Counted from the first letter of the stretch, positions 1 through 9,723 are shown. The stretch: 64,000 bases of DNA from Clostridia bacterium (GCA_910575055.1 CAJTDC010000001.1:248001-312000), one strand, 5' to 3'. Notes: generated from the sequence alone by a model not told the origin. Numbers and translations: made by a program.

Positions 1-114
1 TTTATTGTTTAAAAACCATTATTAAGATATAAAAAAAGGAAACGAAATATTAATACTATAGTATTATGAAATATAAATACTATATCTACAGCATTTTACT
101 ATGAAATAATAAAA

Positions 115-136
115 AGCTGCTGATAATTCAACAGCT
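115..136 (-). terminator. Rho-independent terminator of the first lipoprotein gene
   Basis: A nine-position stem (115-123 with 128-136, one C/A mismatch) closes a TAAT loop. On the minus strand it is followed by a run of T residues. It lies just downstream of the lipoprotein gene that ends at 150. Confidence 0.8.
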
Positions 137-149
137 CTTTTATTACCTT

Positions 150-1040
150 TTATTGTGCCTGTGTAGCATTTTTTGCTTCTTCTGGAATTTCAAAATCTGC
201 TGCATTATTAAAGTTTTTATTTGTCATAGAAATTTTCATAGCATCAACAGTAAGTGCTTGTTCTTGTTGAGCAGTTGCCATTACTTTGTCCATCAATCCT
301 TGCATCATAGCTGTCATATCCATTTCATATTTTACTGGATATTGTTCTGCATTTATCCATATACTCATTGTAATGTCTGGTAAATCTTCATATATTGTTG
401 ATGCATCTAAATCTGTACCAGCTAACATAGGTTCTAAATCATCTAATGCACCTGATGCTTTTAATACTTCATTCATTTGACTTCCTGTAATGACACCATC
501 ATATTTTGTTGCATCTTCACCATTTACTTGCTCTGTACCTGCTTCTGTAAAACCTGTAGAATTGTCTAAATATGTAGATAAATTTTCTTTTGTATCATAT
601 TGTGCTAATTGTTCTTCTGGTACATTTTGTTTATACCAGCTTCCCATCATATTCATATACATTGTCATATTACCATCTGTTTCATCAGCATAAAACTGCA
701 TCATTTGAGTTCCGCCTAATTGTTCTCCCATATCTATAGTCATATCCATTTTTAATTTCATAGGGTCTGTAAAGGAAATCATATCCATATTTGTTTTCAT
801 ATTTACAGTTTGTCCCTGTGATGTCATAACCATATCCATAGTCATATTGGACTCTACGCTTGTTGCTTCTTGCATTTTTTCTTCTGCTGCTTTTACAATT
901 TCTTCAGGTGTAGGTGCTGTACTTTGTTGTTGTGAAACTTCTCCTCCTTCATTACCACCATTACTACCACCGCAAGCAGCTACAGAAAACATCATAATAA
1001 CTACCATAGTCAAACTAATTAACTTGTTATAAAACTTCAT
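150..1040 (-). CDS. Methionine-rich lipoprotein, DUF6612/LppX-like
   Basis: This is a predicted secreted lipoprotein of 296 residues. A signal peptide ends in the lipobox SVAAC, with Cys23 as the lipidation site. The mature part begins with a Gly/Ser/Gln-rich tether and continues as a beta-rich domain unusually full of methionine (residues about 60-135). The segments EQVNGEDATKYDGVITG and ADFEIPEEA recur almost unchanged in the next gene, so the two are paralogues. The pattern suits the DUF6612 / LppX-LprFG-like lipoproteins, which hold hydrophobic ligands between membrane and wall; that role is inferred from family resemblance. The start has a clear GGGAGGAG ribosome binding site. Confidence 0.75.
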   Translation of the reverse strand: MKFYNKLISLTMVVIMMFSVAACGGSNGGNEGGEVSQQQSTAPTPEEIVKAAEEKMQEATSVESNMTMDMVMTSQGQTVNMKTNMDMISFTDPMKLKMDMTIDMGEQLGGTQMMQFYADETDGNMTMYMNMMGSWYKQNVPEEQLAQYDTKENLSTYLDNSTGFTEAGTEQVNGEDATKYDGVITGSQMNEVLKASGALDDLEPMLAGTDLDASTIYEDLPDITMSIWINAEQYPVKYEMDMTAMMQGLMDKVMATAQQEQALTVDAMKISMTNKNFNNAADFEIPEEAKNATQAQ

Positions 1041-1192
1041 TTTGAACTCCTCCCTATTATATTTTTCATTTTATTTTGCATTTATTATAACACATCATTC
1101 TTTATTTTGTTAGCATTATTTTTTAAATTTAACATAAATTTTATAAAAAATTTAATTAAAACAAATCATTTTTTGTTAATAATATATATCTA

Positions 1193-2050
1193 TTATTCTG
1201 TAGCTTCTTTTGCTTCTTCTGGTATTTCAAAATCTGTAGCATTATTGATATTCTGATAGGTTAATGTCATTGTCATAGTATCAATGGTCATATCATTGAA
1301 TATTTCATATTCTGATAGAATATCTTGTCTTGAAATATCCCATACTGTTTGCATCATATTTTTTAAATCTATTTCAAATTTAATAGGATAACCTTGTTCA
1401 TCAATGTATATAAAAACAGGAACATCTCCTATTTGCTCATACAATTCTTGTTCTGTCATATCTGTATAGGCTATAGCACCCTCTAGCATCTCACCATCTC
1501 CTATTTTTTTAATATCTTCTCCTACAATCATGCCACTATATTTTGTGGTATTTTTACCATTTACCTGCTCTGTAGCTACATTTTCCAATTTTGTTACAGC
1601 ACCTAAATACTGTGTTACATCTCCCTCCGAAAGAAATCCTTGTAATTCTTCTTCTGTAAGTGTTCTTTGATACCAGCGTCCTCCAGCATTACTATACAAT
1701 TTAGCACTATCTTCTACTTTATCAATATACATTTCTGTTGTTTGTATTTCCTCTCTATTTTCTGTTATCATTTCTATTTTTGTTTTCATAGGATTTCGAA
1801 ATGAAACAGTATTAACAATCATTTTAGAGCCATCGCTTTCTCCATTCATACTCATTTGTTCATCTAAAACAGTTTCACTTTCAAAACTATTTACTTTTTC
1901 CATTTTTTGTACTGCTACTTTTATTACTTCTTCTGGTGTTGCATTTTCTGGTGTTATATTTGACATTTCTTGTTTACTACAAGCTGTTGCAGAAAATATC
2001 ATACATACCACTACTATTACTTCCATTATTTTTTTTAAAAACTTTTTCAT
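1193..2050 (-). CDS. Lipoprotein, paralogue of the gene at 150-1040
   Basis: This 285-residue lipoprotein has a signal peptide ending at SATAC (Cys24). It shares the layout of its neighbour: an N-terminal segment with PEEVIKVAVQKMEKVNSFES, a central EQVNGKNTTKYSGMIVG motif, a C-terminal IDEQGYPIKFEIDL strand, and the ending NNATDFEIPEEAKEAT. It lacks the extreme methionine content of the other copy, so the two have diverged after duplication. Function is unknown beyond the DUF6612/LppX-like fold assignment. The gap of about 150 bp to the next copy shows no strong terminator, so partial co-transcription is possible. Confidence 0.75.
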   Translation of the reverse strand: MKKFLKKIMEVIVVVCMIFSATACSKQEMSNITPENATPEEVIKVAVQKMEKVNSFESETVLDEQMSMNGESDGSKMIVNTVSFRNPMKTKIEMITENREEIQTTEMYIDKVEDSAKLYSNAGGRWYQRTLTEEELQGFLSEGDVTQYLGAVTKLENVATEQVNGKNTTKYSGMIVGEDIKKIGDGEMLEGAIAYTDMTEQELYEQIGDVPVFIYIDEQGYPIKFEIDLKNMMQTVWDISRQDILSEYEIFNDMTIDTMTMTLTYQNINNATDFEIPEEAKEATE

Positions 2051-2150
2051 AAATGATTTCCTCCTCTTTTTTAATTATTATTTAATAGTATATCACACTA
2101 CAAACTATATTACTAGTAGTACATTATCATTTTTATCTACATATAGAAAA

Positions 2151-2172
2151 AGCTGTCGAATAATCGACAGCT
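2151..2172 (-). terminator. Terminator of glgP
   Basis: A perfect 9-bp stem AGCTGTCGA/TCGACAGCT with an ATAA loop is followed on the minus strand by TTTTTC. It lies 15 bases past the glgP stop codon. Confidence 0.9.
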
Positions 2173-2187
2173 TTCTTTATTTATTCA

Positions 2188-4641
2188 TTATAATTCAATT
2201 TTTAATGGTTTTAAGTCCCAAATTTCATCTGCATATTGTTGTATTGTTCTATCACTAGAGAATTTTCCGCTTTTTGCCACATTGATAATGGCTTTTTTCG
2301 CCCATTCTGATTGATTTTTATATGCCTTATCTACTTCTTGCTGAGCTCTTGCATAGTCAGCATAGTCTTCCAATACAAAATATTCATCTGGTCTGTTTCC
2401 ACAACCATTTAACAAAGAGTCATACAATTCACGGAACAAATCTGGATTACTATCAAATGTACCATCAATTAATTTTGTTAATATCATACGTACATCTTGA
2501 TTGATATTATATATTGCCCATGGGTCATAAGAATTATCTTTATATTTTGCAATGACCTCATTAGCGGACATACCAAATACAAATATATTGTCTTTTCCTA
2601 CTTCTTCATAAATCTCTACATTCGCACCATCCATTGTACCTATTGTTAATGCACCATTGAGCATAAATTTCATATTTCCTGTACCAGACGCTTCTTTACT
2701 TGCTGTAGAAATCTGTTCGCTAACATCTGCCGCTGGTATTAATTTTTCAGCAAGAGATACTCTATAGTTTTCCATAAATACCACTTTAATTTTTCCTTTA
2801 ATAGAGTTATCATTATTGATTACATCTGCTACACTATTAATCAATTTAATAATCAATTTTGCTCTATGATAGCCTGCTGCTGATTTTGCACCAAATATAA
2901 ATGTTCTTGGTGTAATATTCAATCCTGGATTTACTTTCAACTGATTATACAATCCAATAACGTGGAATATATTCAAAAGTTGTCTTTTATATTCGTGCAA
3001 ACGTTTTACTTGTATATCAAATATAGAATCTGGATTGATTTCAATTCCCTTATGTTCTTTGATATATTTCGCAAGGGCAACTTTATTTTCTCTTTTAATT
3101 TCCATAAATTTTTTCTGGAACTTTTTGTCTTCTGCATAAGGAAGCAGTTTTTCTAATTCTGATAAATTTGTTATCCAGCCATTTCCTATTTTTTCTGTAA
3201 TCAAATCAGCTAATTTTTTATTTGCGTGGCCTAGCCATCTTCTTTGTGTAATACCATTTGTTTTATTATTGAATTTTTCAGGATAAATATCATAGAAATT
3301 TTTCAATTCCTGTTTTTTCAATATTTCTGTATGAAGTGCTGCAACACCATTTACAGAGTGGCTTCCTACAATAGCAAGATATGCCATTCTAATTTGACCA
3401 TCTGCTATAATTGCCATATCTCTTATTTTTTGAGGGTCATTTCCAAAACGTTCTATCAATGCAGCACAATATCTCTTATTGATTTCTTCCACAATTTGAT
3501 AAATACGTGGCAATAAACGACTAAATAATTCTATTGGCCATTTTTCTAATGCTTCTGACATAATAGTATGATTTGTATAAGCACATATTCTTCTTGTCAT
3601 AGACCATGCTGCGTCCCATGATATGTCATTATCATCTACTAACACACGCATTAATTCTGCTACTGCCACTGCTGGGTGTGTATCATTTAACTGGAATGCA
3701 ATTTTTTCTGGCAGTTCGCTAAAATCTTCGTGGTCTTCTTTATATTTGTTAATTGCTCTTTGTACTGTTGCAGAAATAAAGAAATATTGTTGTTTTAAAC
3801 GAAGTTCTTTTCCTGAATAATGCTCATCCGCTGGGTACAATACTTCTGTTAATGTTGTAGCAAGATTTTTTTCTGCTAATGCTTTTTGATAATCTCCTTG
3901 ATTAAAAGAACGTAAATCTAATTCATTCTTTGGCTTTGCGTCCCATAAACGGAGTGTATTTACTGTATTATTGCCATAACCTAATACTGGATAATCATAT
4001 GGTACTGCAATAACAGATTGATAACCTTCTTGTACAAATCTATAATTTCCATCTCCTTTTTCTACCGCTCTAACATAACCGCCAAATTTTACTTCTACAG
4101 CATATTCATTTCTTCTAATAGACCATGGGTCACCTTGTTCTAACCAATTATCAGGTACTTCTACTTGATAACCGTTTTCAATTCTTTGTTCAAATATACC
4201 ATAGTGATAACGAATACCACAGCCATAGGCTGGAAGCTGCAATGTAGAAAGAGAGTCTAAAAAGCACGCTGCTAAACGACCTAAACCACCATTTCCTAAT
4301 CCTGGGTCTGGTTCCATATCTTCAATTAAATTGTAGTCAATCCCCAATTCAGTAAATGCTTCTTTAATTTCATCATACATCATTAAATTCATTACAGCAT
4401 TTCCTAAAAAACGCCCCATCAAAAATTCCATAGAAAGATAATATACTATTTTAACACCTTTCTTTTTATATTCATCGTGCGTTTTTATCCATTTATCTGT
4501 AATAATATCTTTTACAGCAAAAACTGCAGCCTGATAGATTTCTTCTGGACTAGCGTCTTCCATTTTTTTTCTATAAAGACTTTTTACATTGCTAATAATT
4601 TCTTGTTTGATTTCTTCTTTGCTTAAATTTGTGTAACTCAT
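2188..4641 (-). CDS. glgP: Glycogen/maltodextrin phosphorylase
   Basis: This 817-residue GT35 enzyme removes terminal alpha-1,4-glucose from glycogen or maltodextrin with phosphate, giving glucose-1-phosphate. The pyridoxal phosphate site is plain: EASGTGNMKFMLNGA carries the cofactor lysine at about residue 658. The N-terminal signature EDMEPDPGLGNGGLGRLAAC and the active-site region LNDTHPAVAVAEL are intact. Length matches the family. The gene stands alone, with its own promoter upstream and terminator downstream. No glycogen synthesis genes are nearby, so substrate preference (glycogen or maltodextrin) cannot be told from context. Confidence 0.97.
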   Translation of the reverse strand: MSYTNLSKEEIKQEIISNVKSLYRKKMEDASPEEIYQAAVFAVKDIITDKWIKTHDEYKKKGVKIVYYLSMEFLMGRFLGNAVMNLMMYDEIKEAFTELGIDYNLIEDMEPDPGLGNGGLGRLAACFLDSLSTLQLPAYGCGIRYHYGIFEQRIENGYQVEVPDNWLEQGDPWSIRRNEYAVEVKFGGYVRAVEKGDGNYRFVQEGYQSVIAVPYDYPVLGYGNNTVNTLRLWDAKPKNELDLRSFNQGDYQKALAEKNLATTLTEVLYPADEHYSGKELRLKQQYFFISATVQRAINKYKEDHEDFSELPEKIAFQLNDTHPAVAVAELMRVLVDDNDISWDAAWSMTRRICAYTNHTIMSEALEKWPIELFSRLLPRIYQIVEEINKRYCAALIERFGNDPQKIRDMAIIADGQIRMAYLAIVGSHSVNGVAALHTEILKKQELKNFYDIYPEKFNNKTNGITQRRWLGHANKKLADLITEKIGNGWITNLSELEKLLPYAEDKKFQKKFMEIKRENKVALAKYIKEHKGIEINPDSIFDIQVKRLHEYKRQLLNIFHVIGLYNQLKVNPGLNITPRTFIFGAKSAAGYHRAKLIIKLINSVADVINNDNSIKGKIKVVFMENYRVSLAEKLIPAADVSEQISTASKEASGTGNMKFMLNGALTIGTMDGANVEIYEEVGKDNIFVFGMSANEVIAKYKDNSYDPWAIYNINQDVRMILTKLIDGTFDSNPDLFRELYDSLLNGCGNRPDEYFVLEDYADYARAQQEVDKAYKNQSEWAKKAIINVAKSGKFSSDRTIQQYADEIWDLKPLKIEL

Positions 4642-4694
4642 CTCTGACCTCCCATATCATAAACACCTTCGTAGTGAAATATGCTGCTATTTCT

Positions 4695-4723
4695 ACTATA
4701 ACAGATGTTTCGTGACATTGCAA
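4695..4723 (-). promoter_or_regulatory. Sigma-A-type promoter for glgP
   Basis: On the minus strand, TTGCAA (4718-4723) and TATAGT (4695-4700) are separated by exactly 17 bp. Both elements match the vegetative consensus well and point to glgP, whose start is about 55 bp downstream. Confidence 0.65.
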
Positions 4724-4819
4724 ATATCAAATAACAAATATTTACAATATCAACAGAAATTTTATTTTTATTTTCTATTTTTTTCCTTTGTTACTGTTTA
4801 TTTTGTTCATATTATAGTA

Positions 4820-5296
4820 TTATATTATGGGAAAAATCAGCAATATGCCAATTAAAAAACCTGCCATTCCTAAAATTGCTAATTTTATTTTTTGCTTTCC
4901 ATTATATTCTTCTGGTAATATTCCTCCACAAGCAATTAATAAAAATAATCCACTCAACAACGAAAACAAAAAAGAAAGCATACTTTGTTCTATATTAATA
5001 TATTCTAAACACAATACTGCTGTAAAAAATACAATGCAATGCAGCAAAGCATATCTCTTTGTATTATAATAAAAATTATTTGTTTTCTGTTCTAATAAAG
5101 AACCTCCCAATACCCCCAACACAAGAAGTACAGAATTTATCCAAAAATACTCTCCTTCTAATACCATAGGCAAAAAACAAAAACACATAAATGCTAAAAA
5201 TAATCCATCAAAAAATCCTATACCATATGAAAAATGTTTCCAAAAAAATAATATAAATATTAAAAATACAACAGAAAATATCAACCAATACTGCAT
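4820..5296 (-). CDS. Small multi-pass membrane protein of unknown function
   Basis: The frame opens at a TTG (5317), but a GGGAGG ribosome binding site lies inside it at 5306-5311, nine bases before an ATG at 5296. The ATG is therefore chosen, giving 158 residues. The protein is almost wholly hydrophobic, with about five membrane segments separated by short loops (one loop near KTNNFYYNTKRYA) and a Gly-rich LIACGGILPEEYNGKQK stretch before the last helix. I do not recognise the family. It sits alone between glgP and the tandem secreted paralogues. Confidence 0.6.
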   Translation of the reverse strand: MQYWLIFSVVFLIFILFFWKHFSYGIGFFDGLFLAFMCFCFLPMVLEGEYFWINSVLLVLGVLGGSLLEQKTNNFYYNTKRYALLHCIVFFTAVLCLEYINIEQSMLSFLFSLLSGLFLLIACGGILPEEYNGKQKIKLAILGMAGFLIGILLIFPII

Positions 5297-5362
5297 ATAC
5301 CATAACCTCCCATACAAATGGTGTTATAGTATATTCTAAATATTGTAATTTATGCTAAAAAT

Positions 5363-6334
5363 TTATTTTATTGTGATTGCCTTTGTAGCATTATTCCAAA
5401 CAATATTATCTTCTCTGCCCCATATCAAAGCAACTGTTCTCAAACTAACATAATAAACATCATCTTTTTTGTCTAAAACAGTTTGATACAATGTTGTATT
5501 TTGTATGCTATTTTTTGTTGTACTATTTTGTTGTATATAATTTAATAATATATTATGTTTTTTTACACTATCATCTGTTTTTAGTTTTTCATTTGTATCA
5601 TATAATTGTTCTGATATTTTTGTGTAATCATCAAAAGAAATCATTGCAATGCCCTTTTCATTGATATAAACATCATATTGTAATTTTATTTGTTGTCCAT
5701 TATAATACATATCATTTTTGTCTACAACAAATGAAAATACTGGAAATTCTTTCTTTGTAGCAAATGAAATAATTTTCAAAAACTGCTCATTTAATACAAT
5801 ATTTTGTTCTTCTATCCCTGAAAATAAATTATTTTTCTTTGTTCTGTCTGTACTTAACTGCAATGAAAATATAGTACCTATATCACATTGTCTGCCTACA
5901 TAAATATCACTATGTATTTTAATTTCTGCTGGTTCATTTGTATTTTTTCTGGAAATACGTACAGCAAATTCATTTTCTTTTTTTTGTGGTATTTCTTCCT
6001 TTTCTACTTCTTCCGCAGAAAGTCCCTTTGTTTCTATATGTAAATATTCATTTTGGCAATAAATTTCGCCTTGTCTGCTTGTTTCAAAATATATTATATC
6101 GCCATCTTTTAATATGCCTGCTTTATCCTCTTTTATTGTAATATCCATTGTTGGGTAACATCTACAATCTTTTTTATGTTCTTCATTTTTTACTGTAAAA
6201 GTAAGTGTTCCATTTCGAATAGAAATTTGTTTTTCTGTATATTGCTGCTCTGTATTTTGCTCTTTGGCAAATACTGTTACACTACAAAACAATACGATAC
6301 TACACAATACTACTAATATTTTGTTTACTCGCAT
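5363..6334 (-). CDS. Secreted protein with C-terminal copper-amine-oxidase-N-like domain (copy 3)
   Basis: This 323-residue protein has a signal peptide (about residues 1-23, ending FAKEQ). It is the last of three adjacent paralogues that share a beta-rich N-terminal region (motif ISIRNGTLTFTVKNEEHKKD, then GDIIYFETS and FAVRISRKNTNE) and a C-terminal segment VYYVSLRTVALIWGRED...ITIK. The C-terminal segment resembles the copper amine oxidase N-domain/stalk fold common in secreted Clostridia proteins. In this copy the C-terminal domain is shortened compared with the second copy. Function is not known; a wall or extracellular binding role is a guess from export and fold. Confidence 0.7.
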   Translation of the reverse strand: MRVNKILVVLCSIVLFCSVTVFAKEQNTEQQYTEKQISIRNGTLTFTVKNEEHKKDCRCYPTMDITIKEDKAGILKDGDIIYFETSRQGEIYCQNEYLHIETKGLSAEEVEKEEIPQKKENEFAVRISRKNTNEPAEIKIHSDIYVGRQCDIGTIFSLQLSTDRTKKNNLFSGIEEQNIVLNEQFLKIISFATKKEFPVFSFVVDKNDMYYNGQQIKLQYDVYINEKGIAMISFDDYTKISEQLYDTNEKLKTDDSVKKHNILLNYIQQNSTTKNSIQNTTLYQTVLDKKDDVYYVSLRTVALIWGREDNIVWNNATKAITIK

Positions 6335-6372
6335 AATCCGCTTCCCTCTCTATCATTATTATTTTTTATAAA

Positions 6373-7431
6373 TCATACTCTATTTGATATTGTTATCACT
6401 TTTGTAGCACTATCCCATACAATATGATCTTCCATATCTAATATAGCTGCTACAGCCCTTAAACTAATGTAACACACTTCATCTTTTTCCTCTAATACAT
6501 CATACATTGTTTGTTTTTGATTTCTAGAAGTTATTGTTCCTACAGCACTCTTTTCGGGTACTATATTAAAAATATATTTTCCTACAGCAACATCATATAC
6601 ATCTATATCTATATTTGCATCATCTCCAATATTTGTCATAGTTCCTCCTACATTATTTATAATAAATTCCAAATCTTGCAGAGAAAGCATAACATTTCCC
6701 TTTTGATTAATATAAACATTGTGTTTTAATTGTATTGATTTTTCATTCCACATCATAATATTGTTTTCAGGCAAAAATTGCATACTAGGTAAACTTTCTT
6801 TAAACTTCTGTTGTACATCATTGTTTAATTGTTCTCTTTCTGCTATACCATCTGTTAATACTAAAAAATGCTCATTTAGCAATATATTTTGTTCTGCTAC
6901 AAATAAATTATGTTCTTTTGTTTTATCTGTATCCAAATAAAGTGAAAAAGGAATAAAATACTCATCTTTATAGTTTTCGCCTCTCAAATCTACTCCAAGC
7001 CTTACATCAATTTGTGCCAATTCATTTTTATTTGTTCTGGAAATACGCATTGCAAAACAATTTTCATTTTCTTCAGGCAACTTTACTTCTTTTACTGTTA
7101 TACCTTTTGTTACAAATTCATATGCAACGCTTTTAAAATATTTGTCATGATATTTACTTGTTTCAAAATAGAGTATATCTCCATCTTGCAATATCCCTAC
7201 ATTACTTTCTTTTATACTAATGTCCAATTCAGGAGAACATCTGCAATCTATTCTATGTTTTTCACATCTTGTTGTAAATGATATTGTACCATTTCTGACT
7301 TCTACTTCTTTTGTAACATATTGTGGTGGCTGTGTATATTGCCACGTTGTATATTGTTCTTGTGCAAATACTTGTATATTACAAAACATCACAATACTAC
7401 ACAATATTGCTAATATCTTTTTTGCTTTCAT
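6373..7431 (-). CDS. Secreted protein with copper-amine-oxidase-N-like domain (copy 2)
   Basis: This 352-residue paralogue of the genes on both sides begins with a signal peptide ending near VFAQEQ. The region after it keeps the shared block VRNGTISFTTRCEKH with a Cys pair (HRIDCRCSPELDISI) also present in the third copy (KKDCRCYPTMDITI). The C-terminal part keeps the fullest stalk-like domain: VYINQKGNVMLSLQDL, then VCYISLRAVAAILDMEDHIVW and VITISNRV. It is 11 bases from the upstream copy, so the three probably form one transcript. No catalytic motif is visible. Confidence 0.7.
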   Translation of the reverse strand: MKAKKILAILCSIVMFCNIQVFAQEQYTTWQYTQPPQYVTKEVEVRNGTISFTTRCEKHRIDCRCSPELDISIKESNVGILQDGDILYFETSKYHDKYFKSVAYEFVTKGITVKEVKLPEENENCFAMRISRTNKNELAQIDVRLGVDLRGENYKDEYFIPFSLYLDTDKTKEHNLFVAEQNILLNEHFLVLTDGIAEREQLNNDVQQKFKESLPSMQFLPENNIMMWNEKSIQLKHNVYINQKGNVMLSLQDLEFIINNVGGTMTNIGDDANIDIDVYDVAVGKYIFNIVPEKSAVGTITSRNQKQTMYDVLEEKDEVCYISLRAVAAILDMEDHIVWDSATKVITISNRV

Positions 7432-7442
7432 ATAATTTCCCC

Positions 7443-8486
7443 CTATTTAATATGTATTGTTTTATCCCATCTATGCCAATAAATATCTTCTCCTTTGCCA
7501 AACAAATTAGCAAATTCTCTCAAACTAATATAATAAACATCATCTTTTTGTTCTAAAGCATTTTGTATTATTTCTTTCTCCTCATTTTGTATACAGCATT
7601 TCTCTATATCAATGACATATTGATTTCTTCCTGCTGTCATATAATACTGATTGTTTTGCTTTTGAATTGTTACACCAATATCTTCTAATTGCTTAGCTAT
7701 ATTTATAAAATCGTCAAAACAAAGCATTGCTGTACCCAAAGAATTGATATAAACTGGCTGTGTCATTTGCTTTACATTGTCCCACCACTTCATATTTTTT
7801 TCTCCTACATAAAATATCATAGGAGGGAACTGTATTTCTAATTTTGTTTGTCTATTCTGTTGTATCACTTCTGTAGATTTTTCTGTACTCCACACTTCTA
7901 AAAAATCATCAATCAAAAGTATATTTTCTCTATTTTCATTTGAAAATAAATTGTTTTGTTTCGAACTATCTGTATTCAACCACAATGAAAACACTGGTAA
8001 ATTTTCTTTTTCATTATTTGAAATTCCTTTTACATTTGCATCAAAATCTATTCTAATAAATCCCTTTTCGTTTTCATCATTTCTTGAAATAGCAATAGCA
8101 AACTGATTTTGTTTTCTTTCTGTTAGTACTTCTTTTGTTGTAAGTCCTTTTGTTTCTATATGAAAATTTTTACTTTCAACATAACTATTTCCTTCTTTAC
8201 TTATTTCAAAATACAATATGTCACCATCTTTAAGCAGTCCCTTTTCCTCTTCTTCCAAAAATATGCTTAATTGTGGTACAATGTCATATCCTAGCAGATT
8301 ACTATTTTTTCTACTATAAAATGTAATGATACCATTATTAACTTCTATTTCTTTTTGTTTTGGTGCATAATGTTTTCCTGAGCGATAGTCTTGTATTTCT
8401 TTTTCTGTAATATTATAAGCAAATACAGTTGTATTTCCTAATATAAGCATACTACATAATATTATAAAAAATTTTTTTATTGTCAT
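7443..8486 (-). CDS. Secreted protein with copper-amine-oxidase-N-like domain (copy 1)
   Basis: This is the first gene of the three-gene tandem (347 residues), with a signal peptide ending near VFAYN. It shares the GDILYFEISKEG and FAIAISRNDENEKG motifs and the C-terminal VYYISLREFANLFGKGEDIYW segment with its neighbours. It lacks the CRC cysteine pair seen in the other two copies and has a more divergent N-terminal region, so it seems the oldest split. The family is unidentified beyond the C-terminal stalk-like domain. Confidence 0.7.
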   Translation of the reverse strand: MTIKKFFIILCSMLILGNTTVFAYNITEKEIQDYRSGKHYAPKQKEIEVNNGIITFYSRKNSNLLGYDIVPQLSIFLEEEEKGLLKDGDILYFEISKEGNSYVESKNFHIETKGLTTKEVLTERKQNQFAIAISRNDENEKGFIRIDFDANVKGISNNEKENLPVFSLWLNTDSSKQNNLFSNENRENILLIDDFLEVWSTEKSTEVIQQNRQTKLEIQFPPMIFYVGEKNMKWWDNVKQMTQPVYINSLGTAMLCFDDFINIAKQLEDIGVTIQKQNNQYYMTAGRNQYVIDIEKCCIQNEEKEIIQNALEQKDDVYYISLREFANLFGKGEDIYWHRWDKTIHIK

Positions 8487-8562
8487 ATATCTATTTTCCT
8501 TTCATAATAATTTTATTTTAGTATATCACTATAGCAATAATATGTCAAATACTGTAAACAAA

Positions 8563-8596
8563 AAAAGTGTATTAACAATATTATTAATACACTTTT
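8563..8596 (-). terminator. Terminator of the chromate-transporter pair
   Basis: A 13-bp perfect stem (8563-8575 with 8584-8596) encloses an 8-base loop. On the minus strand the stem runs into TTTTTTTG. It follows the stop of the gene that ends at 8621. Confidence 0.9.
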
Positions 8597-8620
8597 CTCT
8601 CTAATTTATTTATTACTTTT

Positions 8621-9190
8621 TTAAAAATGAAATATAATACCAACTACAGCCGCTAAAGCAATATAAAATATAGGGTGTTTATCAAATTTATTCATAAGCA
8701 CAAAAAATACTATAAATAATATACATTCTTTTAGTTTTATCAAATTTGCCCAGTTAAAAGTATCATTTTGTATTGCTTCTACACGAAATAATGCTTGTAC
8801 TAACACAGCAAAACCTGCAGAAGCGATTAAACCTGTTACAGTAGGACGCAATGTAGTAAACACTTTTTCTACATACACATTATCTCTAAATTTTTCTAAA
8901 AATTTAGATACCCATATAATGATAATTACAGAAGGCATTACAAGTCCTACTGTTGCTACAATACTTCCCAAAAGCCCCATATTTTGAAAACCTGTATAGG
9001 TTGCCATATTAATGCCCATAGGGCCAGGAGTAGACTCTGATATTGCAATCATATCTGCAATCATATCTTTTGTAAACCAATCATATTTATCTGCCATATC
9101 ATACAAAAAAGGAAGTGTTGCTAATCCTCCTCCTATGGCGAAAAGACCTGTTTTAAAAAATTCTCCAAAAAGTACAAGCATTTCCATCAT
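8621..9190 (-). CDS. Chromate-transporter (CHR) family half, second subunit
   Basis: This 189-residue membrane protein is one half of a split ChrA-type transporter. It begins with the family signature LFGEFFKTGLFAIGGGLATLPFLYDM and carries the conserved ESTPGPMGINMATYTGF motif near residue 50. About five or six membrane segments follow. It overlaps the upstream half by four bases (ATGA), which suggests translational coupling and a heterodimer. Members of the family export chromate in some bacteria. The natural substrate here is unknown. Confidence 0.9.
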   Translation of the reverse strand: MMEMLVLFGEFFKTGLFAIGGGLATLPFLYDMADKYDWFTKDMIADMIAISESTPGPMGINMATYTGFQNMGLLGSIVATVGLVMPSVIIIIWVSKFLEKFRDNVYVEKVFTTLRPTVTGLIASAGFAVLVQALFRVEAIQNDTFNWANLIKLKECILFIVFFVLMNKFDKHPIFYIALAAVVGIIFHF

Positions 9191-9723
9191 ACTTTTTTAC
9201 CACCTTTCAAAAACAGTCCTAATCCTCCTCCTATTACCACTACAATAATAGGAGAAATATCAAACACAAAAGAAGCAATAAAAGCAATCACTGTAATGGC
9301 AATACAAATTTTATCTACAGATGTCTTTTTCCACATACGAATAACTGCATTGAGTATCAGCACTCCTACTACAGTACGAATTGCTCCTAGTGCATTTTGT
9401 ACTACAACGATTTCTGCAAAATTATTTAAAAATGCTGCAATAATTGTTACGATAATAATAGAAGGAAATACAACACCTGCTGTCGCTGCAATTCCCCCTA
9501 ATATTCCCTTTCTTTTATACCCTATAAATGTTGCAGTGTTTACTGCAATAACACCTGGTGTACATTGTCCTATAGCAAAATAATCCATTACTTCCTCTTC
9601 TGTTGCCCATTTTCTCTGCTCCACAATTTCTTTTTGTATCATAGGAAGCATAGCATATCCACCGCCAAATGTAAAACCACCTATACGGCAAAATGATAAA
9701 AACAAATCTGCTAATTCTTTCAT
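9187..9723 (-). CDS. Chromate-transporter (CHR) family half, first subunit
   Basis: This 178-residue partner of the overlapping downstream gene opens with LFLSFCRIGGFTFGGGYAMLPMIQKE and has AIGQCTPGVIAVNTATFIGYKRKG, the homologous CHR signature. The two genes encode the N-terminal-like and C-terminal-like halves that are fused in long ChrA proteins. The four-base overlap supports stoichiometric production of both halves in the membrane. No regulator sits alongside. Confidence 0.9.
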   Translation of the reverse strand: MKELADLFLSFCRIGGFTFGGGYAMLPMIQKEIVEQRKWATEEEVMDYFAIGQCTPGVIAVNTATFIGYKRKGILGGIAATAGVVFPSIIIVTIIAAFLNNFAEIVVVQNALGAIRTVVGVLILNAVIRMWKKTSVDKICIAITVIAFIASFVFDISPIIVVVIGGGLGLFLKGGKKV

